In this document: positions 1 through 6,374 of the stretch, piece by piece
How the letters are laid out: each line of letters starts with the position of its first letter
How positions within the stretch are numbered: the stretch's first letter is position 1
Position numbers and translations under genes: made by a program
From: Deltaproteobacteria bacterium
Lineage (GTDB): Bacteria > Desulfobacterota > Desulfomonilia > UBA1062
Reading direction: 5' to 3'
DNA: 11,782 nt
NCBI GenBank assembly: GCA_003643935.1
Contig: QMLJ01000007.1
Location: 1-11,782 of the forward strand
Notes under the pieces: generated by a model
Database searches by the model: none
What the model saw: only the letters and a program-made list of their open reading frames with translations
Told to the model about the DNA's origin: nothing

Positions 1-128
1 ACAACCGAGAAAATAATCAATACCAATAACACTAGTTTCACAACTGGATCGGCATCTATTATCATGGCCCCTATATCGCCTCTAAACTGGGATGGCGATG
101 CCCAGGCAGTGGACTCTATGAAATGCAT
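1..128 (-). CDS. tolQ: TolQ/ExbB/MotA-family proton channel subunit, N-terminal fragment
   Basis: Only the first 42 codons lie in the window; the gene runs off the left edge. Reading the minus strand, a perfect AGGAGG (140 to 135) sits six bases before an ATG at 128. The fragment has a polar N-terminus of about 27 residues (start MHFIESTAWA), then DADPVVKLVLLVLIIFSV at residues 25-42. That is the juxtamembrane stretch and start of the first membrane helix of TolQ/ExbB proteins, where a [AD]-x-P-V-V-K/Q-L-V-L-L pattern is usual. TolQ with TolR forms the inner-membrane proton-driven motor of the Tol-Pal system, which pulls the outer membrane inward at division; ExbB does the same for TonB. Short hydrophobic similarity cannot fully separate TolQ from ExbB. 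A tolR/tolA/tolB/pal series would be expected further left, outside the window. It shares orientation with the histidine kinase, 105 bp downstream of it. Confidence 0.66.
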   Translation of the reverse strand, partial: MHFIESTAWASPSQFRGDIGAMIIDADPVVKLVLLVLIIFSV

Positions 129-134
129 TCAATA

Positions 135-140
135 CCTCCT
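135..140 (-). promoter_or_regulatory. Shine-Dalgarno site of the tolQ-like gene
   Basis: A full AGGAGG on the minus strand lies six bases before the ATG at 128. It fixes this start over the internal ATG at codon 22 and is the strongest argument that a real gene begins here. Confidence 0.7.
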
Positions 141-170
141 AAAAGGATCTTTACTCCAAAACGCATATGC

Positions 171-208
171 TTGTGTCTATATATTATACTTGTGTCTATA
201 TATTATAC
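171..208. repeat. Perfect 19-bp tandem repeat upstream of the tolQ-like gene
   Basis: Two adjacent identical 19-bp copies, 171-189 and 190-208, read GTATAATATATAGACACAA on the minus strand. Each contains the hexamer TATAAT (minus strand, 207 to 202 and 188 to 183), a consensus -10 element pointing at the tolQ-like gene. No good -35 hexamer is visible 15-18 bp upstream of either copy, so promoter activity is inferred and would probably need an activator. The repeat itself is seen directly. It may be a recent slippage duplication of a -10 region or a pair of protein-binding half sites. Confidence 0.8.
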
Positions 209-233
209 AGGTTCATTCAATGTCCACACGAGA

Positions 234-1217
234 TTAGACCTCTTTTGGAACGGACACACGAAAGGTGGTTCCTGCATCAGAGGTCTCAAAGGTAATGTTC
301 CCCTTCAACATCCTCATTAACCTATATGAAATCGATAGTCCTAGGCCCATTCCATCTGACTTAGTAGTGAAAAATGGATCAAACACCTTGCCTCTTATGT
401 TCTCGGGTATCCCATGCCCTGTATCGGTTACCGAGACAATCACAAATTTATCCTCGTCCTCCACGTGTATATCCACCCTCCCCTCCTTGGAAACAGCCTG
501 TATTGCGTTAACAAAGATATTTACCAACACCTGTGATACCATGTATGGGTCTGTATATACCGTACTGTCAGATGCAGAGTAAAATTGCATCAGAGCTATG
601 TTGATCCCTCTAGCTATACCCTTTACAGAGACAAGTGCATCTTCAACAATATCCCTTATATCGCACACACGCATGTCAGGGGTCCTTGGCCTGGCAAAGT
701 CAAAAAAACTTCTCAACAAGCCATCAAGCCTATTGATCTCTTTTACGATCCTCTCCAGGTAGGACACCCTTGGATCATGCTTGGCTAGTTCCTTTTCAAG
801 TGCCTGAACCGTGGCCTTTATACCTGCAAGGGGGTTCCTTATCTCGTGTGCAATACCGGCAGTAAGCCCACCCAGGGAGGCAAGCTTGTCCATATTGAGT
901 ATTTCGTTCTGCAACCTGTGTATCTCGGTTATATCATTGATAACAACCATCCATTGCATGTTTGAAAGCCTAGCCAGGGTTATCCTTACAGGTTTATTTA
1001 TTTCCTTGAGCCTGAGAATGACTTCCCTTTTCCCCTCCTGCATGGGTATGGGTGAAAAAAGTTTAACAATCTCCTTACCAAAGATGGCATTAATGTTTAC
1101 TCCGAGACAGCTGAGTGCATTGGCGTTTGCATATACCACCCTTCCATGCTCATCCGCCAATATGATACCATCAGGTATTAATCCCAATATTTCCAAAAGA
1201 TGGCCTTCATCCATCAT
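234..1217 (-). CDS. Soluble PAS-domain sensor histidine kinase (NtrB/ZraS-like)
   Basis: This is a two-component sensor kinase that autophosphorylates a histidine and passes the phosphate to a response regulator; its partner is not in this window. With the ATG at 1217 as residue 1, a small PAS domain covers about residues 5-95 (IPDGIILADEHGRVVYAN near the start). A HisKA dimerisation helix pair follows, with H124 in HEIRNPLAG, then a HATPase_c domain. Its N box is NIFVNAIQA (233-241), G1 is DTGHGI (265-270), the F box is FDPFFTTK (279-286) and G2 is GMGLGLSI (289-296). All catalytic boxes are intact. No membrane helix is present, so the signal should be cytosolic. The open frame extends upstream to a TTG at 1247, but the added ten residues precede the PAS domain and no start here has a clear Shine-Dalgarno. 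The two adjacent ATGs at 1217 and 1214 are the likeliest starts. It is divergent from the dcw operon and upstream of, and co-oriented with, the tolQ-like gene. Confidence 0.88.
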   Translation of the reverse strand: MMDEGHLLEILGLIPDGIILADEHGRVVYANANALSCLGVNINAIFGKEIVKLFSPIPMQEGKREVILRLKEINKPVRITLARLSNMQWMVVINDITEIHRLQNEILNMDKLASLGGLTAGIAHEIRNPLAGIKATVQALEKELAKHDPRVSYLERIVKEINRLDGLLRSFFDFARPRTPDMRVCDIRDIVEDALVSVKGIARGINIALMQFYSASDSTVYTDPYMVSQVLVNIFVNAIQAVSKEGRVDIHVEDEDKFVIVSVTDTGHGIPENIRGKVFDPFFTTKSDGMGLGLSISYRLMRMLKGNITFETSDAGTTFRVSVPKEV

Positions 1218-1262
1218 TTGTACATATATTAAACAATTATGAAACAAAAATACAGAGAAAAC

Positions 1263-1272
1263 ATGACACTTT
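1263..1272 (-). promoter_or_regulatory. Single inverted copy of the 10-bp AAAGTGTCAT box
   Basis: Read on the minus strand this is AAAGTGTCAT, identical at all ten positions to the middle unit of the triple repeat at 1371-1400. It sits about 45 bp upstream of the histidine kinase ATG. It is not part of a phased array: neither neighbouring 10-bp unit matches. It could let the factor that binds the triple repeat also touch the kinase promoter; this is inference. Confidence 0.35.
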
Positions 1273-1346
1273 TTTCCAATTTCTTGTTTGGTATATAACA
1301 GTGCTATTTTTAAGTATAAAATTTTGATGTTTACACTAATTTTATA

Positions 1347-1374
1347 TTGACATTCGAATATTTGCTGCTATATA
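1347..1374 (+). promoter_or_regulatory. Predicted sigma70-type promoter of the dcw operon
   Basis: A consensus TTGACA -35 (1347-1352) is followed after 16 bp by TATATA (1369-1374). A TG one base upstream (1366-1367) makes an extended -10. Start of transcription would be near 1381. It is the best promoter-like sequence in the 1218-1610 gap, faces mraZ, and would give a leader of about 230 bases. The -10 matches TATAAT at four of six positions, so strength is uncertain. Confidence 0.55.
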
Positions 1375-1400
1375 TGTCATAAAGTGTCATTTTGTGTCAT
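1371..1400 (+). promoter_or_regulatory. Triple 10-bp direct repeat, probable MraZ operator
   Basis: Three contiguous decamers, tatatgtcat, aaagtgtcat and tttgtgtcat, share TGTCAT at exactly 10-bp period (1375, 1385, 1395). They overlap the -10 and the predicted transcription start of the mraZ operon. MraZ proteins are known to repress their own operon by binding several short direct repeats at about one helical turn: TGGGN with 5-base spacers in E. coli and AAAGTG-type repeats in mollicutes. The middle unit here starts AAAGTG. The repeats are seen directly; assignment to MraZ is inferred from spacing, position and the adjacent gene. Confidence 0.5.
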
Positions 1401-1610
1401 CCATATGTATTTAACCTGTTGTTATCACGGTGCGTGATTTAGGGGTGACAGGTAATAAGGGGTTACCAGTAAGTGATTAGGGTATACAAGGGTAATCTTG
1501 GTACAGCCATCAGGGATACAGGGCTTGATTTTGCATCCTGCATATCAGGCATAACCCTGGCTATAGCTTGTCTACGAGTACCTTTGGCCCCGGATAAAGG
1601 GAAGGCATAG
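1381..1610 (+). promoter_or_regulatory. Long untranslated leader of the mraZ operon
   Basis: If transcription starts near 1381, about 230 bases precede the mraZ GTG. I find no convincing ORF or known RNA family in it. It holds the 15-bp palindrome at 1424-1438 and a hairpin with GGTAA (1451-1455) and TTACC (1463-1467) arms. A diverged direct repeat starts GTGATTTAGGGG at 1434 and GTGATTAGGG at 1473. A possible larger stem pairs CAGGG (1511-1515) with CCCTG (1555-1559), extended by AGC (1505-1507) with GCT (1560-1562) across a bulge. A CCTTT/AAAGG hairpin (1581-1600) lies beside the mraZ ribosome site. It could be a regulatory leader RNA or just spacer. Confidence 0.4.
1424..1438. repeat. 15-bp palindrome ATCACG-GTG-CGTGAT
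   Basis: Perfect 6-bp inverted arms around a 3-base centre, in the leader about 24 bp after the triple repeat. It could be a dimeric repressor site (downstream roadblock position) or a short RNA hairpin. No specific regulator is recognised. Confidence 0.6.
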
Positions 1611-2057
1611 GTGTTCAAGGGTCATTTTGTAAATTCCATCAATGAGAAGGGTCGGTTGAGCATACCCTCCAAGTTCCGCGAGGTCATCGACAGGTGGGAA
1701 GCAGACTATCTAATAATAACAAAGGGCTTACCTGAAAAATGCCTTATGGCGTTTATACCCTCGGAATGGGAAAAGATAGAGGACAAGGCAAGACAGTTAT
1801 CCATGGTACGTAAGGCAGAGATAGTCTTCAGAAGGCACGTTATAGGTTCTGCAGAGGAGTGCCATCTGGATGCTCAGGGTAGGATACTGGTACCTTCGTG
1901 CCTCAGGGAATATGCAGGTCTCAAAAGGAAATGCCTGTTTGTCGGTATAATAGACAGATTCGAGATATGGGACCAAGAGACATACGATAAATTTATGGAG
2001 GCAGCCCTGGAAGATGAAGACAAGTTAAGAGAGGGACTTGCTGATCTTGGTCTGTAG
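1611..2057 (+). CDS. mraZ: Transcriptional regulator MraZ
   Basis: MraZ is a ring-forming DNA-binding protein that represses the dcw operon it heads. The 148-residue product is full length and shows the two SpoVT/AbrB-like half motifs of the family. The first is INEKGRLSIPSKFREV near residues 10-25; the second is DAQGRILVPSCLREYAGL at 87-104. The start is GTG, with AAGG (1602-1605) five bases upstream and a purine-rich AAAGGGAAGG run around it. The family's MF-x-G opening (MFKGHF) supports this start. It is followed by rsmH after only 3 bp, the usual first pair of dcw clusters. Triple 10-bp direct repeats at 1371-1400, over the predicted promoter, are its likely own operator. A CCTTT/AAAGG hairpin next to the ribosome site could additionally limit its translation. 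Identification is secure; the operator link is inference. Confidence 0.96.
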   Translation: MFKGHFVNSINEKGRLSIPSKFREVIDRWEADYLIITKGLPEKCLMAFIPSEWEKIEDKARQLSMVRKAEIVFRRHVIGSAEECHLDAQGRILVPSCLREYAGLKRKCLFVGIIDRFEIWDQETYDKFMEAALEDEDKLREGLADLGL

Positions 2058-2060
2058 GCC

Positions 2061-2945
2061 ATGAGGCATGTACCGGTTCTCCTCAAGGAGGTTCTTGAAG
2101 TGATAGCACCTAAAGACAGGGGTAGATACTTTGATGGAACCGTGGGAGCAGGCTCTCATGCCAGGGCTATTCTTGAGAAGAGTTCACCAGGAGGCCTACT
2201 TGCAGGCACTGACCTGGATGATGGCGCGATCAAGGAGGCAAGGAAAACCCTCTCGAGCTATAAGGGCAGATTCTTCCTGTTCAATTCCTGCTATACCGAG
2301 ATTGTTAGTATATGCCAGTCGCTTGGCTGGGAGGAACTGGACGGAATCCTTGTTGACCTGGGACTATCCTCAATGTTGCTGGAGGATGGTCCCAGGGGTT
2401 TTTCTTTTAGGACCGAGGGACCCCTTGACATGAGGTACTCCTCTAAAGAAGCACTTAGTGCATACGAGGTGGTCAACAAGTATCCCAGGGAAAGGCTCGT
2501 ATCCATACTAAGAGACTACGGGGAGGAACGGTTCGCGAATCGTATTGCAGGTGCCATAGTAAGTAGACGCCCTTTAAACACTACGAAACAACTCGCAGAG
2601 ATCGTAAGCATGGCAATTCCGAGGCGTTATTGGCCAAAAAGAATTCACCCTGCCACACGGACATTCCAGGCAATACGAATAGAGGTAAACAAAGAGTTGG
2701 ATAGACTAAAGGACTTCCTCGACATCGCCCCTGGTCTTCTCTCGCACAACGGGGTAATTGCGGTTATCTCTTTCCATTCCCTGGAAGACAGGATAGTAAA
2801 GCAATCCTTTAAAGATAGGAACCATCCATCAGGGGTTACTCTTAAGCCTGTCAGCAACAAACCAATAAGGCCAAGCGAGAAGGAACTATCACAAAACCCC
2901 AGGGCAAGGAGCGCAAGGCTCAGGGCTGCAAGGAGGACAAATTGA
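2061..2945 (+). CDS. rsmH: 16S rRNA (cytosine1402-N4)-methyltransferase RsmH
   Basis: RsmH (formerly MraW) uses S-adenosylmethionine to methylate N4 of C1402 in the decoding centre of 16S rRNA. The 294-residue protein has the family signatures in order: HVPVLLKEV at the N-terminus; the SAM loop DGTVGAGSHA (25-34); DLDDGAI (51-57); ILVDLGLSS (96-104); FSFRTEGPLDMRY (114-126); HPATRTFQAIRIEVNKEL (196-213); and VISFHSLEDRIVK (235-247). The C-terminal tail ends in the basic NPRARSARLRAA stretch typical of the family. There is no Cys-rich insertion, so this is a short form. It starts 3 bp after the mraZ stop, with no strong Shine-Dalgarno, suggesting translation coupled to mraZ, and its stop overlaps the ftsL start by 4 bp. 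Confidence 0.96.
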   Translation: MRHVPVLLKEVLEVIAPKDRGRYFDGTVGAGSHARAILEKSSPGGLLAGTDLDDGAIKEARKTLSSYKGRFFLFNSCYTEIVSICQSLGWEELDGILVDLGLSSMLLEDGPRGFSFRTEGPLDMRYSSKEALSAYEVVNKYPRERLVSILRDYGEERFANRIAGAIVSRRPLNTTKQLAEIVSMAIPRRYWPKRIHPATRTFQAIRIEVNKELDRLKDFLDIAPGLLSHNGVIAVISFHSLEDRIVKQSFKDRNHPSGVTLKPVSNKPIRPSEKELSQNPRARSARLRAARRTN

Positions 2946-3235
2946 AGAAGGCTAGGGTCTCTTTAGGCACATTTCTTGGCATTGTACTACTCTTCAGCCT
3001 TTTCGGGGCATGGGGCATCTTACACGTATGGACGAGAAATCTCGCCATCGATCTTGGCTACAAGCTATCGGCCCAACAGGCTCTAAACGAAAAACTCTTA
3101 AGCGAAAACAAGGCACTAAAGCTGGAGATATCAACACTCAAGAATTCGTCCCGGCTTGAGAGTATCGCAAAAAATATCCTTGGGCTAAATGCACCGAGCC
3201 CTGATCAGGTGGTGTACGTATGGCTGGACGAGTAA
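2942..3235 (+). CDS. ftsL: Cell division protein FtsL
   Basis: FtsL is a small bitopic division protein that, with FtsB and FtsQ, activates FtsW-FtsI at the septum. The 97-residue product shows the expected plan. A short basic cytoplasmic tail (MKKAR) precedes one membrane helix at about residues 8-28 (LGTFLGIVLLFSLFGAWGI). A periplasmic leucine-rich coiled coil follows, about residues 38-72 (LSAQQALNEKLLSENKALKL), and then ESIAKNILGLNAPSPDQVV, the usual closing motif of FtsL/DivIC proteins. The start is TTG, overlapping the rsmH stop as TTGA, preceded by AGGAGG (2932-2937) four bases away. Its end overlaps ftsI by 16 bp. FtsL diverges strongly between phyla, so the name rests on topology and its place between rsmH and ftsI as well as on sequence. 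Confidence 0.9.
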   Translation: MKKARVSLGTFLGIVLLFSLFGAWGILHVWTRNLAIDLGYKLSAQQALNEKLLSENKALKLEISTLKNSSRLESIAKNILGLNAPSPDQVVYVWLDE

Positions 3236-4926
3236 GGCTTGTATTATACGTGTTCATATCCATGCTGGTGTTGTTGGGGACAAGGGCCCTTGATCTTCAG
3301 TTGTTTGCCAGAACAAGCATAATCTCACGTGTATATAACAGGATAGACCACACGGTAAAGCTGAGTGCACGTAGAGGTCCTATCCTTGACAGGGGAGGCC
3401 AACCACTGGCAATTAGCGTTAACGTCAAGTCAATAGCCGCTAACCCGCGCATGATAAAAAAAACCGAGATTATATCAAAAAGACTGGCAAAGGCACTCTC
3501 CCTGAGAGCATCTCGTCTTGAAAGAAGATTAAAAAGTCGTAAATACTTCGTATGGGTAAAGCGGTATGCCACCCCTGATGAGGTGGCAAGGGTAGCCAAG
3601 TTAAATATCAAGGGAATAGGTTACTTTACCGAGACAAGAAGATTCTACCCGGAGGGCACATCGCTTGCAAACATACTAGGCATAGTGGGAATAGACGGTG
3701 ACGGCCTGGAAGGCCTGGAACTATACTATGACAATGTCCTCAAAGGCACCCCCAGGTACGTGGTTGTGGAACGAGACGGTCTTGGAAGGACCATATACGC
3801 AAGGGGCCTACCTAAGACTTCGGCACGCGAAGGTGGCACGATTTGCCTCACCATTGACAGACGCTTACAGTATATTGCATTCAAGACATTAAAAGATGCT
3901 GTAGTAAAGAACAATGCACGTTCTGGGTTTGTTATCATAACCAATCCCATGTCTGGCGAGATATATGCGATGGCATCTTTTCCCAGCTTTAACCCCAACA
4001 AGTTATCTTATACCGACCTCTTATCACACAAGAACAGGGCCGTGGTGGACGTGTTCGAGCCCGGTTCCACCTTAAAACCCATCTGGGTGAGCTGGGGACT
4101 TGATAATCACATATTCAAGACAGATGAAAAAGTATTCTGCGAAAATGGTGAGTTCAGGGTACACAGGACCACCATACACGATCACGAAAAGTTCGGCTGG
4201 CTCACGGTAAAGGATGTAGTAAAGTTCAGTAGTAACATAGGCATGGTAAAACTTGTAAGCCGCATAGAACCACCTTCCATGTACAAGTGCCTCAAGAGCT
4301 TCGGATTCGGTATGCAGACAGGCCTGGATTTCCCTGGTGAGGCAAAAGGTATACTAAGGCCTTACACAAAGTGGTCCTCGGTCGACAGGGCTGAAATGGC
4401 CTTTGGCCAAGGCATCAGCGTAACAGGCATACAACTCATAACTGCATTCAACGCGCTGGTTAACGGCGGTTTTCTTATTCGTCCACACATGGTAAAATAC
4501 ATAGGCGATGCGCATGGTAACATAACTCACACGAGCATCTCGACCATAGAAAGAAGGGTGATCTCTCCAGAGGCATCCCAGGAGATACTTGAAATCATGA
4601 GGCAGGTCACATCCGAGGGAGGTACCGGGGAGAATGCCGGGATAAAAAACTATCAGGTCTTTGGCAAGACAGGTACTGCACAAAAGGTTGATCCAATAAC
4701 AGGTGCCTATTCCAAGAGCTCGTACGTAGCCACATTTGTTGGCGGCATAATGGATGCACTTGGAAGGCCCGCCCTTACCATGGTTGTATCTATCAACGAA
4801 CCACATAAATATCACTATGCAAGCGAGGTGGCATGCCCTGTATTCAGGGACATAGGTCACAGGTGCGTCAACACGCTGGGACTCTACCCGGTTTTAAGGG
4901 TAGCAAAGAAGGGAGACAGCAGGTGA
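3220..4926 (+). CDS. ftsI: Septal peptidoglycan transpeptidase FtsI (PBP3, class B PBP)
   Basis: FtsI crosslinks septal peptidoglycan by D,D-transpeptidation, working with the FtsW polymerase. The 568-residue protein has one N-terminal membrane anchor (about residues 7-27). The PBP dimerisation domain opens with RRGPILDRGGQPLA (51-64), and the penicillin-binding domain follows. Active-site motifs are complete: STLK with nucleophile S283 and K286, SSN at 337-339, and KTGTAQ at 483-488. The family motif GQGISVTGIQL (397-407) is present. It ends soon after the transpeptidase fold without PASTA repeats, as in FtsI rather than Gram-positive PBP2x. It begins inside ftsL (16-bp overlap) and its TGA overlaps the murE GTG by 4 bp. 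Position after ftsL separates it from PBP2 or SpoVD-like relatives. It would be a beta-lactam target. Confidence 0.96.
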   Translation: MAGRVRLVLYVFISMLVLLGTRALDLQLFARTSIISRVYNRIDHTVKLSARRGPILDRGGQPLAISVNVKSIAANPRMIKKTEIISKRLAKALSLRASRLERRLKSRKYFVWVKRYATPDEVARVAKLNIKGIGYFTETRRFYPEGTSLANILGIVGIDGDGLEGLELYYDNVLKGTPRYVVVERDGLGRTIYARGLPKTSAREGGTICLTIDRRLQYIAFKTLKDAVVKNNARSGFVIITNPMSGEIYAMASFPSFNPNKLSYTDLLSHKNRAVVDVFEPGSTLKPIWVSWGLDNHIFKTDEKVFCENGEFRVHRTTIHDHEKFGWLTVKDVVKFSSNIGMVKLVSRIEPPSMYKCLKSFGFGMQTGLDFPGEAKGILRPYTKWSSVDRAEMAFGQGISVTGIQLITAFNALVNGGFLIRPHMVKYIGDAHGNITHTSISTIERRVISPEASQEILEIMRQVTSEGGTGENAGIKNYQVFGKTGTAQKVDPITGAYSKSSYVATFVGGIMDALGRPALTMVVSINEPHKYHYASEVACPVFRDIGHRCVNTLGLYPVLRVAKKGDSR

Positions 4927-6374
4927 GGGCATCTCATCTAAGAGACCTCATACCAGGGGCCACCATGAAAGGCCCTGATTCAGAGCTGAATGGGGTTAGC
5001 CTGGACTCGCGAAAGGTCAAGCCCGGGATGGCATTCGTTGCCCTAAAGGGCACAAAGACAGATGGTCATAACTTTATAAAAGATGCACTGATAAATGAAG
5101 CCAGCTGTATCATCTGTAATGCTGGTAAATGCCCACCTATAGACAGCGTGGGAATAATAGAGGTCATGGATACAAAGGAGAGCCTGCCTGTAATATTACG
5201 TTCATTCTATCCGCACGCGGACAAGCTCCGGCTCATAGGTATAACCGGAACAAATGGGAAGACAACCACCGCTTACCTTATAGAGTCCATAATGAGGGCT
5301 TCAGGTATGGTACCCGGTGCTATCGGCACCATAGAAACACGGTTTAAAGGCAAGGCCATTCCTTCTTCTATAACAACGCCGGGACCTGCTGAACTCTTTG
5401 AGATACTTAGCGAAATGAAGCTATCCGGCGTGGATGCGTGCGTGATGGAGGTGACATCACATGCGCTAGACCAAGACAGGATAGATGGCCTCATTTTCAA
5501 ACATGCCGTGTTCATGAACCTCTCCCAGGATCACCTTGATTACCATAAAGACATGGAAGATTACTTCAAGGCCAAGAAAAAGCTGTTCACCGATAATCTG
5601 GACGGTACAGCGCTTATAAATACAGACGATCCTTATGGAAAGCGTCTCGTGGAGCAGGTCCCTTCCCTGATGAGCTTTGGCTTCAATGAGCGTGCAGACA
5701 TAAGGCCAATAAGCATAAATGCTGGCAAGGATTGCATCAGTGCCTCCATATCAACCCCGCAAGGAAATATAAGCATCGAAAGCAATCTACTAGGCGATGT
5801 ACAGGTATACAACATAATGGCGGCTGTGGGTGTTGCACTCGATTTAAGGATAGCAATGGATGAAATAAAGCAGGGGATAGAAGCCCTTTCCAGTATACCC
5901 GGGCGCATGGAGAGGATACCAAACCCGCAGGGACTAGATATCATAGTGGACTTCGCACATACGCCCCATGCCCTCGAGAACGCAATAAAGACAGCAAGGG
6001 ACATTACCGGGGGCAAGGTTATAACTGTCTTCGGTTGCGGGGGCGACAGGGACCGCGGCAAAAGACCTCTGATGGGAAAGATAGCTTCCATGCTTTCAGA
6101 TCTTGTAGTCATAACATCGGATAACCCGAGAACCGAAGACCCAGGGGTTATTATCAAAGACATATTATCAGGTATAGACAACCTTGAGCATGTGCTAGTT
6201 GAACAAGATCGCCACGAGGCAATAAAGAAGGCAATTGAAGTCATGAGTAAGGACGACTGCCTGCTCGTTGCAGGTAAGGGGCATGAGAAATACCAAATAG
6301 TGGGCCAAGAGAGAATCCCTTTTGACGACAAGACCAATGTTCTTGAATGCATAGAGGAGGTCTACAAGGACTGA
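4923..6374 (+). CDS. murE: UDP-MurNAc-L-Ala-D-Glu:meso-DAP ligase MurE
   Basis: MurE is the cytoplasmic ATP-dependent ligase adding the third residue of the stem peptide. The 483-residue product has the Mur N-terminal domain (LDSRKVKPGMAFVALKG, 28-44). The ATP loop GITGTNGKTTT lies at 106-116, and TSHALDQDR (178-186) follows. DYFKAKKKLF (213-222) should carry the carbamylated lysine, and HTPHALENA (346-354) is in the central domain. DNPR at 400-403 is the motif that selects meso-diaminopimelate rather than lysine. VAGKGHEKYQ (449-458) closes the C-terminal domain. The chosen start is GTG at 4923, overlapping the ftsI stop as GTGA, with GGGAGA (4911-4916) upstream. The frame stays open back to an ATG at 4833 inside ftsI, but those 30 extra residues are basic, unlike MurE. 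The last base of its TGA is the first base of the murF ATG. Confidence 0.96.
   Translation: MRASHLRDLIPGATMKGPDSELNGVSLDSRKVKPGMAFVALKGTKTDGHNFIKDALINEASCIICNAGKCPPIDSVGIIEVMDTKESLPVILRSFYPHADKLRLIGITGTNGKTTTAYLIESIMRASGMVPGAIGTIETRFKGKAIPSSITTPGPAELFEILSEMKLSGVDACVMEVTSHALDQDRIDGLIFKHAVFMNLSQDHLDYHKDMEDYFKAKKKLFTDNLDGTALINTDDPYGKRLVEQVPSLMSFGFNERADIRPISINAGKDCISASISTPQGNISIESNLLGDVQVYNIMAAVGVALDLRIAMDEIKQGIEALSSIPGRMERIPNPQGLDIIVDFAHTPHALENAIKTARDITGGKVITVFGCGGDRDRGKRPLMGKIASMLSDLVVITSDNPRTEDPGVIIKDILSGIDNLEHVLVEQDRHEAIKKAIEVMSKDDCLLVAGKGHEKYQIVGQERIPFDDKTNVLECIEEVYKD

Noticed and set aside
129..233. Rho-independent terminator between the histidine kinase and tolQ
   Set aside because: No GC-rich stem followed by a T tract is present on the minus strand, so read-through into tolQ is possible.
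123..320. 65-codon plus-strand ORF
   Set aside because: It lies antisense to the tolQ start and the kinase end, and has no ribosome site or recognisable product.
1218..1247. TTG start adding ten residues to the histidine kinase
   Set aside because: No Shine-Dalgarno precedes it and the extra residues are not part of the PAS domain. It cannot be excluded.
1401..1610. Known riboswitch or RNase P RNA in the mraZ leader
   Set aside because: I looked for c-di-GMP riboswitch-like and RNase P signature stretches. The GGGGTTACC similarity is too short and the remaining conserved parts are missing.
4354..4860. 168-codon minus-strand ORF inside ftsI
   Set aside because: It is an antisense shadow of the conserved transpeptidase domain, with cysteine- and tyrosine-rich nonsense composition.
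4833..4922. In-frame upstream ATG extension of murE inside ftsI
   Set aside because: The 30 added residues are basic and unlike the MurE N-terminus. The GTG at 4923 has a good GGGAGA and a 4-bp stop/start overlap.
5633..6352. 239-codon minus-strand ORF inside murE
   Set aside because: It is a long open frame produced by murE codon bias; the sense strand carries all MurE motifs.
6347..6373. In-frame upstream ATG extension of murF inside murE
   Set aside because: It adds nine non-conserved residues before the typical MurF opening; the ATG overlapping the murE stop is more natural.
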